Assembly: GCA_049487715.1 (NCBI GenBank)
Contig: CP150562.1
Coordinates: 62,001-126,000 of the forward strand
Direction: 5' to 3'
Source: Pycnococcus provasolii
Lineage: Eukaryota; Chlorophyta; Pseudoscourfieldiophyceae; Pseudoscourfieldiales
Length of the DNA: 64,000 nt
Shown: piece after piece, positions 60,389 to 64,000 of the stretch
Layout of the letters: each line of letters opens with the position of its first letter
Position numbering within the stretch: position 1 is the first letter of the stretch
Notes under the pieces: generated by a model
Databases searched by the model: none
Seen by the model: only the letters and a program-made list of their open reading frames with translations
What the model was told of the DNA's origin: nothing
Program-made: the position numbers and the translations under genes

Positions 60389-61165
60389 CCTCCAAGCTTA
60401 AGGAGCAGTCAAAGCAACGCCAGGCCGCCACAGCAGTCAAAGCTTACTGTGATGACACTAAGGGTAAGCTTGATGCGGCCGGCAAGATCGGAAGGGAGGG
60501 ATCCCTCTTGGAATGGGGGAGAGGGAGGGATCCCCGAGGGGAGGGGCCTTCCTACGAGAGAGTCTCTGACCACCTACCTTAAAAAACTAAGTAGGCACCC
60601 TGGGGTTGGAACTGGGGGTTGGACCTGGAAAAACTGGGAAGAGAGGTTATGCAAGGGCCTCATCAGGAGGGAGTTAACATCAACCTGTTATCACACATCA
60701 ACATCTCACTCCTTCACTCACGGAATATCTTTACGGAGCGATCACAACAGAGCGAGGGCAACATCAGTGGGAACTCAATTAACTTACCATGGAGGGGTGC
60801 CATGGCGTTGACCTCACCGACAGTGTAATTGTGATGTCAAGTACCGGTACGGTTCCGCATGTTATGGTCTAGTTTCGGCTGGTTCTTTTGGCCTTTGGGC
60901 AGTTCTTTTGGGCTATCTACTTTTTACTTTTGTAGCGATACTGTACTGTACTGTACAGTACGAGAGGATCTCCATGCAGTACGGTACCCTTGCACTTGCA
61001 CTTGCACGAACTGAGAACTGAGGTAAGCTTAACCACGCTCAACCCCCTGGGGGGAACAACTTCATTTCTTCATCACGTTGTTTCAGCAGAACTGAGCCGT
61101 TACTTACTGTTTTTCTAAATTAAAAAAATAGTTTATGTGAATAAAAAGTGTGTATAGTACAAAGG
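60389..61165. other. Intergenic spacer
   Basis: 777 bases. Contains a direct repeat of AGGGAGGGATCCC (60491-60535), a palindromic GTACTGTAC run (60948-60960), and CTTGCA triplets (60991-61007). No gene seen. It would hold the GT29 promoter and the 3' end of the WD40 gene. Confidence 0.4.
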
Positions 61166-63757
61166 TTATCTCCGTCCACCGATGCCAACCCGCGTGTTCG
61201 ATATGCGAGGAACGGAGCGGCGTTGCTGAGGGACGCCGTAGTGCTCCTCGAGCAGCTTCGCGTCGAGAGCCGCGAAAGAACGAGCAAGAACGGCGGGCAA
61301 ACCCTGATCCTCAGGCGGGGGAAGCGCGTCCTTGCCCTTCGACCTCTTGCTCTTTTTGATGGGCTCCTCGGAGAATCTCAACGGAAGCACCTTGCCTCGT
61401 CGAAGAGCCTTGGGAACCACCAACGGGTGCTCGCGCTCGTAGCTGCTGATGAATTTCTCCTCATCCTGATTTCCATCAGCTGGCGCTGCCGCCGCCGACG
61501 CCGCCCCGCCGCCAGCACCGCCGGGACCCAAGAATGGCGTCGTAGGCATCGTTGCGGGCGTTTGCGCGTTGGAATCTTCACCATACCCGCCTCGTGGCGA
61601 GGATGATCCGCTCGCTTTCCAAAAGCGCATGCTCTTGTCCCAACCAACGCTTGCGTACTGCCCTTTCTCGTGGATGCGAACGATGCCGCGCACGCAATCC
61701 GTGTGCCCGGACCACTTCGCAATCAACGGCGGAGGTGCGAGGTCCCCAAAGATGGTAACGTCCTCCTCAATCGGAGGCGTCAACAGCGCGTACCCTCGAA
61801 TCGCAGTATCGACAGTCGCAACGAATAGGTACCCCTCCGGGCCGTCGCAGATCATCGCGCTGCATTCATCGCCGCGGTACCTGAAGCACCGCGTCACGTT
61901 GCCCTCCTCGTCCCATATGCGGATGAAGTTGTCCCTCGCCGCCGTGATCCACGACCCCATCGCCTCACACCAGCACGCAGTTTGAACGTCGCCGTTGTGA
62001 TCGTCGAGCATGCAAACGAGGTCGCGTTTGTAGCTGCTCCACACCTTGGCGACGCTGCTCCCCTCCGACCAGCTCAGCAGCTCCTCGCGCTCCTCGCAGT
62101 ACAAAAGGCCGTAGATGCCGTCCTCGTGAGCCTCTTCGATCGACGCGAGCTGGTGGCCGGTGTGCATGTCCCAGAATATGATGGACCGATCGTGGCTTGC
62201 AGACGCGAGGACGAAGTCTGCGCAGACGGCGAGGCCGGTAACGCGTGCGGTGTGGCCACTCAGAATCTTGTCGCCGTTTGGTGTCGTCACCTGCTCTCCA
62301 TCCTCCTGCTTGCGAGCCGCCTGAGCTTGCCCCTTGCCGCTCCCGACGGCCTTGTCGGCGTCCAGCTTCGACGCCTTCAGCTCCGCGATGAGGTCGTTCG
62401 TGCCGTCGTCGTCACCCTCGCCATCCTCACCCGGTGCTCGCTCGCGCGAGTTGTCGAGGTTCCATATGCGCACGTCCGAGTCCTCGGACCCGCTGATGAG
62501 CACGTCGAGCTCGGGCTCATACGCCACCACCGTGACCGCACCGCGATGCCCTGTGTACTCCTCGTCGCACTGGTACACGTCGGTGTTGAGAGAGCTTGAG
62601 GGTGTCCAGCGCAGCACGAGCCCGTCGGTGCCGCACGTGAATATGTGCGGGGCGTCGGACTCATCGCCTGATCTGTGCCCAGGTCGCCGCGCCGTGCAGA
62701 TGGACTCGACCCAGTCAAAGTGGCCGCGCACCACGCGGTGCGCCACAGACCGGCTCTGCTTCCACACCACCAGAGACCGGTCGGCAGTTGCGCCGGCAAT
62801 CACGTCGCCTCGCGTTCCCACCGAGCACCTCAGCTTGATGACGGGATTCTCATCCAGCCGCGCCGTCTCTTTCACGCTGCTCGTGATATTCGCGGGCGTT
62901 CTCGGGTCGTACACTCTGATTTTAGCGCCCTTTCCTGCGGCCCAGTACTGCTTGAGCGTGGGGAGGAAGACGAGCGACGTGATTGGATGCGTGCTCGTCT
63001 GAAAGCTGTCGAGACACCGTCCCTCCTGGCTGAATATTTTCACGGCACCCTCGTATCCGCCGGTGATGATCCAGTTGTTATCCGTGTCTATGGTGCTCGA
63101 GCATATCGCCGCGCTGTGGCACTGCGAGTACGTCACCTTCTTGTCGTTGTCGCCGCGCTCCGACTCGTGCACAACGATGGTCCTATCGTACCCGCTTGTG
63201 TACACGCGCCCGCTTTCGCTGGAGCACATTCCCGTGACGACGTCGCTGTGCGCGTTCGTCGTCTTGTACTTGAGCGTGAGCACCTTGAAGGCGTCCACCT
63301 GCTCCGCCTTCTTGATGCGCGCGACGACGCCGTCGCCTCTCGGCGGCCCACCTGCTCCTGGCGGCACGACCACCTTGAAGAAGCACACCGTGCCGTGCCC
63401 CACCGAGACGATGAGCAGCTTTCTTTTGGCGTTCCACGCGAGCGAGTGCACGGGCGCGTTGAGGTCCTCGAGCCACAGCATGCGTCCCTTCTCTCCCCAC
63501 ACCAGGATGGTGTTGTCGGTGGACGCTGAGAAGAGGACGTTGAGCTGCGGCACGTACAGCAGGTCGGTAATCCACCCCTTGTGTCCCTTCTGCGTGCGTA
63601 TGAGTTTCCCCGTCCCGCTCGGGCTGGAGAGGTCCCACAGTTTGATGACCCCGTCTATGCCCGCGCTGTACAGTTCGTCGCGCAGCACGTTCAGCGTGAT
63701 GGCGAGTATCGCCTCCTCGTGCGCCTCTGTTATCGTGCATCGCAGTTCCATCGCCAT
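61166..63757 (-). CDS. WD40-repeat protein, unknown role
   Basis: 863 residues from the ATG at 63757 (an alternative ATG lies six bases further in). About 11-12 WD40 units: GIDGVIKLWDLSS, STDNTILVWGEKG, SGSEDSDVRIWNLD, SASHDRSIIFWDMHTG, ITAARDNFIRIWDEEG and SVGWDKSMRFWKASG among them, i.e. likely two propellers. A polar insert lies between them (about 440-510, acidic DGEGDDDGTND). The C-terminal 130 residues are Pro/Gly/Lys rich (KKSKRSKGKDALPPPED). No other domain; scaffold role is likely. Confidence 0.75.
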   Translation of the reverse strand: MAMELRCTITEAHEEAILAITLNVLRDELYSAGIDGVIKLWDLSSPSGTGKLIRTQKGHKGWITDLLYVPQLNVLFSASTDNTILVWGEKGRMLWLEDLNAPVHSLAWNAKRKLLIVSVGHGTVCFFKVVVPPGAGGPPRGDGVVARIKKAEQVDAFKVLTLKYKTTNAHSDVVTGMCSSESGRVYTSGYDRTIVVHESERGDNDKKVTYSQCHSAAICSSTIDTDNNWIITGGYEGAVKIFSQEGRCLDSFQTSTHPITSLVFLPTLKQYWAAGKGAKIRVYDPRTPANITSSVKETARLDENPVIKLRCSVGTRGDVIAGATADRSLVVWKQSRSVAHRVVRGHFDWVESICTARRPGHRSGDESDAPHIFTCGTDGLVLRWTPSSSLNTDVYQCDEEYTGHRGAVTVVAYEPELDVLISGSEDSDVRIWNLDNSRERAPGEDGEGDDDGTNDLIAELKASKLDADKAVGSGKGQAQAARKQEDGEQVTTPNGDKILSGHTARVTGLAVCADFVLASASHDRSIIFWDMHTGHQLASIEEAHEDGIYGLLYCEEREELLSWSEGSSVAKVWSSYKRDLVCMLDDHNGDVQTACWCEAMGSWITAARDNFIRIWDEEGNVTRCFRYRGDECSAMICDGPEGYLFVATVDTAIRGYALLTPPIEEDVTIFGDLAPPPLIAKWSGHTDCVRGIVRIHEKGQYASVGWDKSMRFWKASGSSSPRGGYGEDSNAQTPATMPTTPFLGPGGAGGGAASAAAAPADGNQDEEKFISSYEREHPLVVPKALRRGKVLPLRFSEEPIKKSKRSKGKDALPPPEDQGLPAVLARSFAALDAKLLEEHYGVPQQRRSVPRISNTRVGIGGRR

Positions 63758-63854
63758 GATGTGAACCGAGACCAAGGAGCACCTACGATAGAGGCGTAAA
63801 CTTAAGCTATGGGAAACTTAAGTTAGGCGAGAGGTAAGGTATCGAACTGACTGA

Positions 63855-63900
63855 CACGGACACGGACACGGACACGGACACGGACACTGACACGGACACT
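63855..63900 (+). repeat. ACACGG minisatellite
   Basis: Six to seven tandem copies of ACACGG/ACACTG in the 5' flank of the WD40 gene. Confidence 0.85.
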
Positions 63901-64000
63901 GCCTGACTTACGGAATCCGACGTCTTAAGAGGCCTTAAGGGCGACTACTTAAGGGCGACTACTGTACTGGAGCGGCGGAGACGAGACGAGACAACACAGG

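Noticed and set aside
1-64000. CRISPR arrays, bacterial operons or rRNA genes
   Set aside because: No regularly spaced direct repeats with unique spacers, no bacterial-type gene order, and no rRNA sequence were seen.

Overview
The window reads as nuclear DNA of a small photosynthetic eukaryote, most likely a green picoalga of prasinophyte type. The reasons are: gene-dense, GC-rich, mostly intronless genes; plastid-type enzymes with transit peptides (carbamoyl-phosphate synthase, threonine dehydratase, a PsbP-like lumen protein); a plant-type vacuolar H+-pyrophosphatase; eukaryotic housekeeping genes (eS12, SAS10/UTP3, MYST acetyltransferase, DDI1, UCHL5, BRK1); spliceosomal introns placed at 5' ends; and a circularly permuted tRNA-His gene, a form known from prasinophytes, the red alga Cyanidioschyzon and nucleomorphs. 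The species assignment is inference.

1-27.8 kb: carbamoyl-phosphate synthase large subunit (two exons), an amidinotransferase/DDAH-like hydrolase, an unknown protein, a low-complexity IQ protein, DEG9-like protease, threonine dehydratase, a frameshifted RCC1-like gene, a TBC Rab-GAP, BRK1, a rhomboid, a PsbP-like protein, a MYST acetyltransferase, an intact RCC1-like gene, SAS10/UTP3, ribosomal protein eS12 and a small membrane protein. Most genes lie in divergent pairs. Short interstitial TTAGGG/CCCTAA tracts sit in several of these divergent spacers.

27.8-38.4 kb: the most unusual region. Two nearly identical arms of about 2.48 kb (27845-30328 and 35130-37610) face each other as an inverted repeat. 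Each arm carries the permuted tRNA-His and the 5' part of a large NLR/STAND-like gene. Only the right copy is complete (1524 residues: two EF-hands, a TIR-like 'SHAW' domain, a NACHT-type P-loop NTPase and 15 WD40 repeats). The left copy is cut off directly in front of DDI1. A third, decayed fragment lies after DDI1, and a retrotransposon gag remnant lies outside the right arm.

38.4-64 kb: UCHL5, H+-pyrophosphatase (5' exon recovered), a WBP4-like zinc-finger protein, a second frameshifted RCC1-like gene, NIFK (one-base frameshift), a TPR-MYND protein, a PHO4 phosphate transporter with a 5'-UTR intron, a DOMON/cytochrome b561 protein with an internal duplication, a short-chain dehydrogenase, a plastid membrane protein, a C1q-like secreted protein of atypical composition, a TspO-like membrane protein, a GT29 sialyltransferase-like protein and a WD40 protein. 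Three genes are each broken by a single base, so uncorrected assembly indels must be considered before calling them pseudogenes.
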